From positions 1 through 64,000 of the forward strand of contig NZ_AP025475.1 in the NCBI RefSeq assembly GCF_024347395.1: a stretch of 64,000 nt of DNA, written 5' to 3'. This DNA comes from Vibrio cortegadensis (GTDB lineage Bacteria > Pseudomonadota > Gammaproteobacteria > Enterobacterales > Vibrionaceae). Every line of letters begins with the position of its first letter. Within the stretch, counting starts at the first letter, position 1. The position numbers were made by a program, and so were the translations under genes. Below the pieces are notes generated by a model that was not told the DNA's origin, searched no databases, and saw nothing but the letters and a program-made list of their open reading frames with translations. Positions 53,611 through 61,764 of the stretch are shown here, one piece after another.

Positions 53611-53634
53611 CCTCGCCAAATGGCGGGGTTTTTT
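53611..53634 (+). terminator. tR'-like terminator
   Basis: CCTCGCC, loop AAAT, GGCGGGG then TTTTTT. Sits just downstream of the late promoter, before com, methylase, lysis and head genes. Confidence 0.75.
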
Positions 53635-53832
53635 CGTATTTGGGCGCAGCCTTGAGTACCTGAGACCTGCTTTTGCAGAGAGGGAGCTGTGCATCTTCTA
53701 CGGCAATGAAATGGGCGACTGTGAAGTGCGGGAACACCTCACAGCCATCTGACCTATTACGCTAGTCATAAGCCAAACCAAGGCCCATCCAGCTTTGCAA
53801 AGCGGTTGGAGTCTACACGAAAGTGAGACTAT
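53635..53832 (+). other. Leader between tR' and com
   Basis: About 200 bases with no ATG-initiated gene. One frame is open (SLEYLRPAFAERELCIFYGN) but runs out of the terminator and has no start. A hairpin GACTGTGA/TCACAGCC lies near 53719-53749. Confidence 0.35.
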
Positions 53833-53958
53833 ATGACAAAACTAATAGAACTGCGTTGCCCTAAGTGCGGCGCGAAATTATGTGAATTTATTGGCACTGT
53901 TTCGATTAAATGCAAGCGGTGCAAAACTTTGATTAAGGAGAGTGCCAAGAGCGCCTAA
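53833..53958 (+). CDS. Com-like translational regulator (Mu Com family)
   Basis: 41 residues with two CxxC pairs (RCPKCGAKL, IKCKRCKTLIK), the Mu Com zinc-finger pattern in a shorter protein. Mu Com binds mom mRNA and melts a hairpin that hides the mom start. Here the gene ends 14 bases before a TTG-initiated methyltransferase, and a hairpin covers that start. Intact in both arms. Confidence 0.75.
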   Translation: MTKLIELRCPKCGAKLCEFIGTVSIKCKRCKTLIKESAKSA

Positions 53959-53975
53959 GCTCGGAGGCACTATTG
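53941..53975 (+). promoter_or_regulatory. Hairpin masking the methyltransferase ribosome site
   Basis: Outer stem AGTGCC (53941-53946) with GGCACT (53966-53971); inner stem GAGC with GCTC. The ribosome site GGAGG is partly in the descending strand and the TTG start follows at 53973. Overlaps the end of com. Likely Com target. Confidence 0.6.
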
Positions 53976-55019
53976 AACCATTCCTTCTTAAATAACACGG
54001 TGCAGCTGTTTAATGCAGATTGCCTGTCTTATCTTAAAACCTTACCAGATAACAGCGTCGACCTTGTTTTAACTGATCCACCTTATTTCCAAGTAAAGAA
54101 AAACGCTTGGGATAATCAGTGGCCTGATGTAGAAACGTTCTTGGCGTGGTTAGACGAGATCATGCTTGAGTTTTGGCGAGTGCTAAAACCATCAGGCAGT
54201 ATTTACTTGTTTTGTGGCCACAAGCTCTCAGCAGATACTGAATTGCTTATGAGGCAACGCTTTAATGTGTTGAACCATATCATTTGGGCTAAGCCAAACG
54301 GCCCATGGCGCAGAATGAGAAAAGCTGATTTACGGTCCTTCTTCCCTGCTACTGAGCGTGTACTGTTCGCTGAACACTACGGTTCGGAAGGTCATGCTAA
54401 AGGCGTGGCTGGTTATGCGAAGAAGTGTTCTGAATTAAAGAAAGAGGTATTTGAGCCTCTGATTCAATATTTCAAACAAGCCCGTGAGACGCTTGGCATT
54501 TCAGCCAAAGAGATCAACAAAGCTACTGGCACACAGATGTGTTCACATTGGTTTAGTGCCAGTCAGTGGCAACTTCCTAATCGAGAACAATATGAAAAGC
54601 TGCAAGCACTGTTTGCTGAACATGCTGGAAAGCTTGAACGCTCTCATGAAGAACTAACCAAAGAGTACGATGCACTTAATGCGGACTATCAGTCGTTAAC
54701 TCGTCAGTATGACGATCTTAAAGCTGAGTATGAAAGCTTGCGTCGTCCATTCAGCGTCACCAGTGACGTGCCTTATACCGATGTTTGGACATTTACTCCT
54801 GTCGCGTATTACCCAGGTAAACATCCATGCGAAAAGCCAGCGGAAATGCTGGAGCACATTCTCACTGCCAGCAGTCGTGAAGGTGATGTTGTGCTTGATG
54901 CTTTTATGGGTTCCGGCTCTACGGGTAAAGCGTGTGTGAAGTTAAACCGCCGTTTTATTGGTATTGAGATGGAAGAAGGCACTTATTTGTCGACGGTTGA
55001 TTCATTTAACCAGTTGTAA
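53973..55019 (+). CDS. DNA methyltransferase (beta class, N6-adenine or N4-cytosine)
   Basis: 348 residues, TTG start. Catalytic motif TDPPYFQ at 34-40 comes first and the SAM-binding FMGSGST at 310-316 last, the beta-class order. Between them, residues about 205-260 form a coiled coil (EELTKEYDALNADYQSL) in the likely target-recognition region, which may promote dimers. It probably modifies phage DNA late in infection against host restriction. Target sequence unknown, no partner nuclease nearby. Probably controlled by the Com-like protein. Confidence 0.88.
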   Translation: MNHSFLNNTVQLFNADCLSYLKTLPDNSVDLVLTDPPYFQVKKNAWDNQWPDVETFLAWLDEIMLEFWRVLKPSGSIYLFCGHKLSADTELLMRQRFNVLNHIIWAKPNGPWRRMRKADLRSFFPATERVLFAEHYGSEGHAKGVAGYAKKCSELKKEVFEPLIQYFKQARETLGISAKEINKATGTQMCSHWFSASQWQLPNREQYEKLQALFAEHAGKLERSHEELTKEYDALNADYQSLTRQYDDLKAEYESLRRPFSVTSDVPYTDVWTFTPVAYYPGKHPCEKPAEMLEHILTASSREGDVVLDAFMGSGSTGKACVKLNRRFIGIEMEEGTYLSTVDSFNQL

Positions 55020-55042
55020 AACGCAAAAGCGTGAGGCTCCTA

Positions 55043-55321
55043 ATGCTAGAGAAAAAACAACTATGGCTGACTGCTCTAGCTGGAGTTGTCGCCGCTTTTT
55101 TTATTGCGAAAGGTGAGAAGGTTACCCAGTTCTTTGCAGGTTGGGTGACTGTTCTCGGTGCATTTTCAGTCAGTGAGTGGGGTGTGATTGGAGGCCTGTT
55201 CTTGGGTCTAGCTTCTTTCATCCTCACTTGGGTTTATAAGCATAAAAATCATGAAGTGCTCAAGTCCAAAGTGGCGAGCGGAGTACCGCTAGAAACACTT
55301 CTTGAAGAGGACGATCGGTAA
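55043..55321 (+). CDS. Holin
   Basis: 92 residues from MLEKKQLWL; a GTG 12 bases upstream is the other possible start. Two to three hydrophobic helices (TALAGVVAAFFIAKG, FFAGWVTVLGAFSV, VIGGLFLGLASFILTWV) and a charged C-terminus fit an HP1/P2-like or pinholin class. Sits directly before a SAR endolysin, so it may be a pinholin that depolarises the membrane. The stop overlaps the endolysin ATG. Confidence 0.75.
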   Translation: MLEKKQLWLTALAGVVAAFFIAKGEKVTQFFAGWVTVLGAFSVSEWGVIGGLFLGLASFILTWVYKHKNHEVLKSKVASGVPLETLLEEDDR

Positions 55322-55845
55322 TGAAGGCTAAAAACAAGATTGTTTGTTCTGTCATGGCCATCATTGCTCTTATCACCGGAGGGGTTGTTCAAAGCGACCT
55401 GATGGTTTCACAACAAGCCTTGGAGATCATAGGCAATGCAGAGGGATGCCGACTGGATCCTTATGTTTGCCCGTCCGGCTTAATCACTAACGGTGTGGGG
55501 AATACTCATGGCGTAGATGATAAGCCGGTTACTGAAATTCAAGTCGCAGAGGATTGGGTTAAAAACATCAAATCCTCAGAAAAATGTCTCGTTGCTTCGA
55601 TGGGTGATGCTCCGATGAGCCAAGGGCAAATTGATGCTTTCACATCATTCATATTCAACACAGGCTGTACGCGATTCAGACATAACCCTGATGGCAGCGA
55701 GACACGCATTTATAAACACATTCGCCAAGGTAACTACTCCAAAGCTTGTAACGAGCTTTCGTTTTGGGTGTATGGGGCTGGTAAGAAGTTACCAGGCCTA
55801 GTTAAGCGGCGACAGAAAGAAACGGAGCTCTGTTTTGCTAACTAA
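55321..55845 (+). CDS. SAR endolysin (T4/P21-type lysozyme)
   Basis: 174 residues. Residues 8-25 form a weakly hydrophobic signal-anchor-release helix (VCSVMAIIALITGGVVQS). The glycosidase triad reads Glu41-Cys50-Thr56 (AEGCRLDPYVC, LITNGVG): Cys takes the place of the usual Asp. QGQIDAFTSFIFNTGC is the conserved lower-lobe helix. Cuts peptidoglycan after release from the membrane; extra cysteines may control activation. Confidence 0.9.
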   Translation: MKAKNKIVCSVMAIIALITGGVVQSDLMVSQQALEIIGNAEGCRLDPYVCPSGLITNGVGNTHGVDDKPVTEIQVAEDWVKNIKSSEKCLVASMGDAPMSQGQIDAFTSFIFNTGCTRFRHNPDGSETRIYKHIRQGNYSKACNELSFWVYGAGKKLPGLVKRRQKETELCFAN

Positions 55846-55846
55846 G

Positions 55847-56251
55847 ATGAACGGCATTTTTATTGTGGTGCTTGGGTTGGTGATTGGTTTCTTTTCTTTG
55901 CGTGTTGACTATTTGGAGCAACAGATTGAATCGAAAGACTCAACCATTGCAACCAAACAGGCTGAACTTGCAACAGCCAAGCTATCCATTGCAACCGTTA
56001 CTCAGGTCAATACCGATTTGAATTCAACGATTAATACGCTCACTCAGCACCTTGACGATGAGCGTAAAGCCGTTGATTACATGAAAACTTACAATGCGAC
56101 CGTGGACGCAACAGTGAATCAAGCCGTCGGTGAACTAAAAGGACTACTGCAGAATGAAGAAGATGATTGTGGCTCTAAGCGTTTGCCTGCCGATGTTATT
56201 GACAGCATGTGGCAGCACTACCGATCTCCAAGTGGTGACGCAGACTCGTGA
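55847..56251 (+). CDS. Rz-like inner-membrane spanin
   Basis: 134 residues from MNGIFIVVLGLVIGFF; a TTG at 55835 is possible. One N-terminal transmembrane helix, then a coiled coil (DYLEQQIESKDSTIATKQAE). Contains the Rz1 gene in another frame at its 3' end. Disrupts the outer membrane with Rz1. Confidence 0.85.
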   Translation: MNGIFIVVLGLVIGFFSLRVDYLEQQIESKDSTIATKQAELATAKLSIATVTQVNTDLNSTINTLTQHLDDERKAVDYMKTYNATVDATVNQAVGELKGLLQNEEDDCGSKRLPADVIDSMWQHYRSPSGDADS

Positions 56252-56432
56252 TGTGGTAGTTCTTCCACCTGCGGCTTTCCTAACACCTTGTGATATTCCT
56301 TTCGATGGCCCGCCCCTGACAAGGGATGAAGCTGTTGAACGTGACCTGATTTGGAAGGGTGCGTTAGAGAAGTGTGGGCAAAAGCCCGACAAGATCAAAC
56401 AGTGGTACCAGGATAAGCAGGCCGACAAGTAG
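56154..56432 (+). CDS. Rz1-like outer-membrane spanin lipoprotein
   Basis: 92 residues, signal peptide with lipobox LTAC (Cys19), mature part with a PP-containing segment (VVLPPAAFLTPC). Overlaps Rz by 98 bases in another frame, as in lambda. Confidence 0.85.
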   Translation: MKKMIVALSVCLPMLLTACGSTTDLQVVTQTRDVVVLPPAAFLTPCDIPFDGPPLTRDEAVERDLIWKGALEKCGQKPDKIKQWYQDKQADK

Positions 56433-56476
56433 CGTCGATTAGCGCGAGCACATTCCTTATATCCATTGCTTACTCT

Positions 56477-56504
56477 AAAGCCAGCCATGTGCTGGCTTTA
56501 TTTC
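56477..56504 (+). terminator. Terminator after lysis genes
   Basis: AAAGCCAGC, loop CATGT, GCTGGCTTTATTT. The T run is interrupted, so leaky termination into the head genes is possible. Confidence 0.6.
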
Positions 56505-56648
56505 TAAGTGGGTTTACGAGCCTCTTTAGGAATAACCTGAAATGAGTATGAACAACCGAGGGTGTCACCATGTAGTGATTAACTTCCACGTGGACAGGTA
56601 ACGATAACTGAACGGGCAGACTATGCATTCGTTACGGAAACCAATCTC

Positions 56649-56771
56649 ATGACAGTCAGAGCCTGGACAATCCACCGGACTCTGACAAACCCGAACCAAC
56701 TCAAGGAAAAAGTCGATAGATATGTGGGTGGTGCATTGGATTGCATGTATCCAATCGGCGCAACGAGGTAG
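56649..56771 (+). CDS. Unknown 40-residue protein
   Basis: MTVRAWTIHRTLTNPNQLKE then KVDRYVGGALDCMYPIGATR. The frame stays open further upstream without a usual start codon, so the true start is uncertain. No family. Confidence 0.4.
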   Translation: MTVRAWTIHRTLTNPNQLKEKVDRYVGGALDCMYPIGATR

Positions 56772-56773
56772 CT

Positions 56774-56953
56774 ATGTTTGAAGCAATTCTGAATACACAA
56801 GGGCAGGCTTTAGAGCGATTGATGAGCAATCAGCCAACCGCTAACCCAACAAAGATGGAGTTAGCAAAGCAGCGCCTTGAAGAGTCCATTTGTTTAGCTA
56901 TTCAAGCATCAAAGGAAGTGACCGATGGCAATGTTCAAGCACAGACTGACTAA
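56774..56953 (+). CDS. Unknown 59-residue protein
   Basis: Ribosome site CGAGGTAG. MFEAILNTQGQALERLMSNQ, helical. Overlaps the next gene by 29 bases. Confidence 0.6.
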   Translation: MFEAILNTQGQALERLMSNQPTANPTKMELAKQRLEESICLAIQASKEVTDGNVQAQTD

Positions 56954-57197
56954 GCAGCAGATAGAAGAAGACTACACACATTACGCCTTTCTATTTGGTG
57001 TGGTGCCTATCTACTTCAATGAACAGACCAACGCTGTCTGCGTTCGCAATGGGTGGCCTGAGTGGTTGCTGGACTTCTTTGAAGGATTGTTTGCGGTTTA
57101 CTGCATTGCAGCCACATCCATCAATCCAGAGCTGGATCCTATGTTCCCAATCAAACTAACCAAAGAGATAAAAGGTAGTGGCCATGAAACTAATTGA
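56925..57197 (+). CDS. Unknown 90-residue protein
   Basis: MAMFKHRLTKQQIEEDYTHY, an aromatic N-terminal part and a hydrophobic middle (WLLDFFEGLFAVYCIAA). No family recognised. Overlaps genes on both sides. Confidence 0.6.
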   Translation: MAMFKHRLTKQQIEEDYTHYAFLFGVVPIYFNEQTNAVCVRNGWPEWLLDFFEGLFAVYCIAATSINPELDPMFPIKLTKEIKGSGHETN

Positions 57198-57390
57198 TAA
57201 CTGGAAAGAGTCAGGAAAGCTGTGGAGTATCCAATGGGCACTGGCCGTCGTGGCTATGAACCTGCTGGCTTCTCTGCTCCCATTGATTGAGGTGCATGTA
57301 AGTATGCCAGTGTATGCAGGGCTGAACGCTACTGCAGCTGCGTTGACGATCATCTTTCGTGTTCTTTCTCAGACACCTAAGCCTGTCTAA
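57184..57390 (+). CDS. Small two-helix membrane protein, 68 residues (holin-like)
   Basis: MKLIDNWKESGKLWSIQWAL followed by two hydrophobic segments (AVVAMNLLASLLPLI and a C-terminal one). Resembles small holin-like membrane proteins found beside phage packaging genes. A second lysis-timing protein is possible. Its stop abuts a SopB-box-like palindrome. Confidence 0.6.
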   Translation: MKLIDNWKESGKLWSIQWALAVVAMNLLASLLPLIEVHVSMPVYAGLNATAAALTIIFRVLSQTPKPV

Positions 57391-57406
57391 TGCGACCGCG
57401 GTCGCA
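57391..57406. promoter_or_regulatory. SopB-box-like palindrome (site 4)
   Basis: TGCGACCGCGGTCGCA, perfect over 16 bp, between the small membrane gene and cos. Mirror at 21046-21061. Confidence 0.6.
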
Positions 57407-57437
57407 ATGGGTCCTTCCGGCGTATCTGGAACCCCAC

Positions 57438-57453
57438 GGGGGCATGACCTCGC
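57438..57453 (+). other. cos site (lambda-like)
   Basis: GGGGGCATGACCTCGC resembles the lambda cohesive-end region GGGCGGCGACCTCGC and lies 54 bases before the small terminase gene, as in lambda. The overhang would be about GGGGCATGACCT. The surrounding 57407-57507 has no gene. Confidence 0.65.
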
Positions 57454-57507
57454 AGAAAACCTCTCACTTTTAAATTTTTTTCGTTTTTCAGGGTTTCCGG
57501 TTTCCGC

Positions 57508-58095
57508 ATGAAAGAGCAGCTTTTTAATCCGAATATCAAGTTTGGCCAGAAGCAAATCGGTGACCTACTTGGCATTTCAGATCGCCAAGTCAGAAACCTG
57601 CAAAACCAAGGCGTACTGCCGAAAGCAAAGGGTCGAGACGGTATCGATCCTATGGAGTGCATTCACTCCTACATCAGTTATAAGTCAGTCGAAAAACCGA
57701 CTGAAGAAGAACCGGAAACACCTACCGAAGAATCGGAAAAACAGCGCGAACAACAGCTCAAGAATGATGAGCGTGAAGAACGCATATTACTCAACCGAAC
57801 AAAGCGCCTGGTACTCGAAAAACAATATGCTCCTATCTCAATCATCACAGACACCATTTCAATGGTTGCGATTGCGTTGCGAACCCGAGTGGATTCGTGG
57901 CTACCGAAGTTGAAGATGGCATGGCCGGATATGCCGCCAGAGCAAATCGAGGTACTTAAGCGAGAATTGGCTATGGCATTGAATGAGCTTGCAGACGTTA
58001 AACCAGATCTCTCAGCATACGAAGATAGCGATATCGAGAGCGGTTTCGCGAGCCTTGAATCCATTGAAGGCGACGATACCGTTAACCGGAGTTGA
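57508..58095 (+). CDS. Terminase small subunit, gpNu1-like
   Basis: 195 residues. N-terminal winged-helix DNA-binding motif (KQIGDLLGISDRQVRNLQNQ, residues about 15-34) for binding near cos, then an acidic linker (EKPTEEEPETPTEESEKQ) and a helical assembly region. Works with the large subunit. Overlaps it by about 110 bases. Confidence 0.85.
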   Translation: MKEQLFNPNIKFGQKQIGDLLGISDRQVRNLQNQGVLPKAKGRDGIDPMECIHSYISYKSVEKPTEEEPETPTEESEKQREQQLKNDEREERILLNRTKRLVLEKQYAPISIITDTISMVAIALRTRVDSWLPKLKMAWPDMPPEQIEVLKRELAMALNELADVKPDLSAYEDSDIESGFASLESIEGDDTVNRS

Positions 58096-59956
58096 ATGGT
58101 CGGACAAATATTTCAGACTACCAGAGGGTAGCTCTCAAATAGCAGGTGCTTGGGTAACGCAACCACTGCAGGTGGCGTTACTTAACATGATGACAAACGA
58201 CAGTATTCGTTTGTTGGCTGTAAAAAAGTCCGCACGTCTCGGTTACACAAAAATGGTTGTAGCCGCTTTGCTTTACTTAGCAGAGCACAAAAAACGCAGT
58301 GCTGTTATTTACCAGCCAGTCGACGATGAATCTGATGCCTTTGTGGTTGATGAAGTTGATCCTGCTATTGCAGAGATGCCCGTTATTCAGCGAGTTTTCC
58401 CCGACTGGAACGTAAAGAGCGAGCACAACAAAGTTTCAAAGAAAGTCATGATTGGTTCAATCCTAGACTTTCGAGGCGCCACATCACCAGGTAACTTCCG
58501 ACGACTAACCAAACAAGTCGTGGTCGGTGATGAGGTTAACGCCTGGCCACTTGAAGTTGGCAAAGGTGGGAAAGGCGAAGGTAACCCTATCAAGCTTGCA
58601 TTAAAGCGTTTGAAAGGGGCCAGCTTTCCAAAAGCCATATTTGGTACAACGCCAACGGTTGTTGGTCACTCGCATATCTCGAACATCCTTGAAGATTGTG
58701 ATCTTACATTCCGTTTCTACTTGCCATGCCCTCATTGCGGTACTGAGCAGGTGCTGGAGTTTGGAGAACGCGACGGTGAGATAAAAGAGTACGGCCTACT
58801 GTGGGACGACACTCAAGAAACTATTGAAAAGAAAGCCAGAACGGCGCATTACAAGTGCAGCAACGTGAACGACTGTGGCGAGTCTTTCCATTACTCCGAC
58901 CTGACCAAAATGGAGCAGGAAGGACGATGGATGGCAGAGGACTTCACATGGACAAAAGACGGGATCCATTTCTTCTCTGAGAATGGGTTCAGAACTCAAC
59001 CACCACGGAACGTTGGCATTGAAATCAATGCTATTTACTCACTCAACCTTGATGGTTGGGGTGAAATTGTCGATGAATGGCTTCGAGCCAGAGGCAAGCC
59101 TGAAAACGAACGGACATTTATTAACACGGTTCTTGGTCAGGATTATGAAGATAAGAACGGTGAGAAGTTAGATTTTGAAGTGCTTAAAGAGCGCCGAGAA
59201 GTTTACAACGCTCCGGTACCTGATGGGGCGGTTTACTTAACTGGCGGTATTGATAGCCAGCGAAACCGATACGAATGCTACACGTGGGGTTGGGGGCCAA
59301 ATGATGAAAAATGGCTGATCAACAAAACCATTTGCATGGGTGATTACGACAAAGAAAGCACCTTGGAAATGGTCGATAAAGTTATCAATCAAACCTACAA
59401 AAAAGCCAACGGCGCTGAAATGACCGTGGCTCGTTGGTGTTGGGATACGGGTGGTATTGACCCTGATATCGTCAACAAACGCAGTAAAAAGCACGGTCTA
59501 TTCCGTGTCATACCAATTAAAGGTGCCAGTACTTACGGCAAGCAAATCGCCTCATTTCCACTCAAGCGCAATAAGAACGGCGTTTATCACACTGAAATCG
59601 GTACTGATACCGCGAAAGACTTGCTGTATTTGCAGATGGAGAAGTCACCACAAGCTAAAGATCAACCAATGGATGGGGTTATGCACCTCCCGTTGAATGA
59701 TGAAGTTTGTGATGAGGTGGTGTGCCAGCAACTCGCATCAGAGCGACTGGTTGAAAAGTTGGTGAATGGCAAGCGAGTTCTGAGGTGGGATAACGAAGGT
59801 AGACGAAACGAGGCATTAGATTGCCTGGTTTATGCCCTCGCTGCTCTCAGAATATCAACTAGCCGGTTCGGTATTAATTTATCCGAACTCAGCGAACCTC
59901 AATCATCCAGTAAAGACGAAATAGATATTGAGGCACTAGGTGCCGCATCGGGGTAA
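57983..59956 (+). CDS. Terminase large subunit, gpA family
   Basis: 657 residues (lambda gpA 641). Starts MSLQTLNQISQH. The family N-terminus GVEWSDKYFRLPEGSS is followed by the ATP-binding loop KKSARLGYTKM (81-91), Walker B VVVGDEVNAW (about 175-184), two Cys pairs (CPHC, CSNVNDC), and the nuclease region with GGIDSQRNRYE and WDTGGIDPDIV. Pumps DNA and cuts cos. The start lies inside the small-subunit gene; a later start is possible. Confidence 0.93.
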   Translation: MSLQTLNQISQHTKIAISRAVSRALNPLKATIPLTGVEWSDKYFRLPEGSSQIAGAWVTQPLQVALLNMMTNDSIRLLAVKKSARLGYTKMVVAALLYLAEHKKRSAVIYQPVDDESDAFVVDEVDPAIAEMPVIQRVFPDWNVKSEHNKVSKKVMIGSILDFRGATSPGNFRRLTKQVVVGDEVNAWPLEVGKGGKGEGNPIKLALKRLKGASFPKAIFGTTPTVVGHSHISNILEDCDLTFRFYLPCPHCGTEQVLEFGERDGEIKEYGLLWDDTQETIEKKARTAHYKCSNVNDCGESFHYSDLTKMEQEGRWMAEDFTWTKDGIHFFSENGFRTQPPRNVGIEINAIYSLNLDGWGEIVDEWLRARGKPENERTFINTVLGQDYEDKNGEKLDFEVLKERREVYNAPVPDGAVYLTGGIDSQRNRYECYTWGWGPNDEKWLINKTICMGDYDKESTLEMVDKVINQTYKKANGAEMTVARWCWDTGGIDPDIVNKRSKKHGLFRVIPIKGASTYGKQIASFPLKRNKNGVYHTEIGTDTAKDLLYLQMEKSPQAKDQPMDGVMHLPLNDEVCDEVVCQQLASERLVEKLVNGKRVLRWDNEGRRNEALDCLVYALAALRISTSRFGINLSELSEPQSSSKDEIDIEALGAASG

Positions 59957-59959
59957 TAC

Positions 59960-60160
59960 ATGACAGATCAGCAACGGTTAGATCAAATGCGGTTGGCTTA
60001 TCAAAATCTATTGATGGGTAAGTCAGCTCGCGTCATTCAAAAAGATGGTCGTCGGGTTGAATACAGTCCGGCAGATAAGCAAAGCCTGCTTAGTGAAATT
60101 CAGCGGCTGGAAAGTATTGCAGGACAAAGCAGGCGTCGAGGCCCAGCGGGAGTGATTTAA
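59960..60160 (+). CDS. W: Head-tail joining protein, gpW-like
   Basis: 66 residues. GKSARVIQKDGRRVEY and a C-terminal RRRGPAG closely follow lambda gpW (VQKDGRRVEF, RRRGPAG). Its stop overlaps the portal start (TAATG). Confidence 0.9.
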   Translation: MTDQQRLDQMRLAYQNLLMGKSARVIQKDGRRVEYSPADKQSLLSEIQRLESIAGQSRRRGPAGVI

Positions 60161-61764
60161 TGAAAGACGTACAAATTCTGCATCCGTCTGGAATGCCAGC
60201 TCGGCAAATGGCAGGTTACGAAGGTGGAAATGCGGGGTTTGGCGGTCAATTGGCAGAGTGGACGCCACCGTTAATGACGGAAGATGCAGCCCTGTTGCCA
60301 AGCCTTGATTTAAGCAACGCTCGCTCAGACGATTTAGTTCGTAACCATGGTTATGCAGCAGGCGGTATGCGTCTGCACCTGGATAACATTGTTGGTCATA
60401 TCTTCAAACTTAATTGGCAGCCAATGTGGCGTCGATTGGGTTGGACTGAAGATGAGTTCATGGACTTAAAAACCGATGTAGAGGCGGCTTGGCTGGAATA
60501 TGCCGAGGATGACCGTTGTTACATTGATGCAGAGCGAAAGCGGACTTTCACCATGTTAGTCCGAGCAGGTATTTGTCAGCATTTTAATTATGGCGACGTA
60601 ATGGCTGCAGCGGAGTGGATACCAGACCGACACGCAGGTTATTCCACCTCTATTAAAATGATATCGCCAAAGCGAGTGCGAAACCCGGGCAATGTCACGC
60701 TGATGGATTCAGATATTCGTGGCGGGATTAAGCATGGCCGTCATGGTCAGGCTCAGGGGTATTACGTCGCTGATATTAATCCGATGATGCCACTTGGCAT
60801 GATCGCGAACAATTACCGCTACGTTAGCAAAGAAACGTGGTGGGGCCGAAGTAAGTTTATTCACGTATTTGATGCAAAAGACGATGGGCAATCTCGCGGT
60901 ACCAACGCGTTGATGTCAGTTATGAGTCAGATGCACATGCTGGATAAATTGCAGCAAACCAAGCTGCAGAACGCCATCGTCAACGCCATGTTTGCAGCTA
61001 CGATTGAATCAGAATTAGATTCGACCGAAGCTTTCAACTTTATAACTGGCGGTGAAGAAACACAAAAGAACATGTGGAACTGGATGGGCGCGGTGAATAA
61101 ATACCACCGTGGCGCAAACATTCGCATGAATGGCACGAAAGTGTCTCACTTAATGCCAGGTGAAAGCTTAAACCTACAGCGACCATCGAATGCTGATAAT
61201 GGTTATAGCCAGTTGGAGATGTCGATTCTTCAATACATCTCATCTGGTATTGGTGTTTCCGTTGAGCAATTAACTCACAACTTCCAAAACTCTAACTACT
61301 CCAGTGCTCGAGCAGCCTTGAATGAAAGTTGGCGTTACTTTATGGGTGATCGCAAGTTCATTGCTTCGCGATTTGCTACTCGTATTTTTTCGCTATGGCT
61401 GGAAGAGGCTGTTGCAAAAGGTGTTGTCAGGCTTCCGAAAGGAACGAATTTCTGGCAGGCACGTTCTGCACTTTGCCGTTGTGATTGGATTGGCTCAGGC
61501 CGCCTGTCGATTGATGGTATTAAAGAAGTTAAAGAGTCCATTCTTCTTATCGAAAGCGGTCTTTCTACTTATCAGAAAGAGCTGGCCAAGATGGGCGAAG
61601 ATTACATCGAGGTGTTTGAACAGCAAATGCGTGAGATGAAGATTCGCGAAGAGAAAGGATTACCAAGACCAAGTTGGTTGCAGGCCGAGCAGTTTGCTCC
61701 TGAGCAACCGGACGAACCAGCCAACAATGGGAGCAAAAATGAACCAAATAATCAGCCAGTTTAA
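60160..61764 (+). CDS. B: Portal protein, gpB family
   Basis: 534 residues (lambda gpB 533). ARSDDLVRNHGYAAGGMRLH then LDNIVGHIFKLNWQP near the N-terminus, RTFTMLVRAGI, and SSGIGVSVEQLTHNFQNSNY followed by SSARAALNESWR are portal-family hallmarks. Forms the dodecameric DNA gateway of the head. C-terminal region charged and Pro-rich. Confidence 0.93.
   Translation: MKDVQILHPSGMPARQMAGYEGGNAGFGGQLAEWTPPLMTEDAALLPSLDLSNARSDDLVRNHGYAAGGMRLHLDNIVGHIFKLNWQPMWRRLGWTEDEFMDLKTDVEAAWLEYAEDDRCYIDAERKRTFTMLVRAGICQHFNYGDVMAAAEWIPDRHAGYSTSIKMISPKRVRNPGNVTLMDSDIRGGIKHGRHGQAQGYYVADINPMMPLGMIANNYRYVSKETWWGRSKFIHVFDAKDDGQSRGTNALMSVMSQMHMLDKLQQTKLQNAIVNAMFAATIESELDSTEAFNFITGGEETQKNMWNWMGAVNKYHRGANIRMNGTKVSHLMPGESLNLQRPSNADNGYSQLEMSILQYISSGIGVSVEQLTHNFQNSNYSSARAALNESWRYFMGDRKFIASRFATRIFSLWLEEAVAKGVVRLPKGTNFWQARSALCRCDWIGSGRLSIDGIKEVKESILLIESGLSTYQKELAKMGEDYIEVFEQQMREMKIREEKGLPRPSWLQAEQFAPEQPDEPANNGSKNEPNNQPV

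Noticed and set aside
53640..53760. tRNA-like or coding segment before com
   Set aside because: The hairpin lacks tRNA arms, and the open frame has no start codon and runs out of the terminator.
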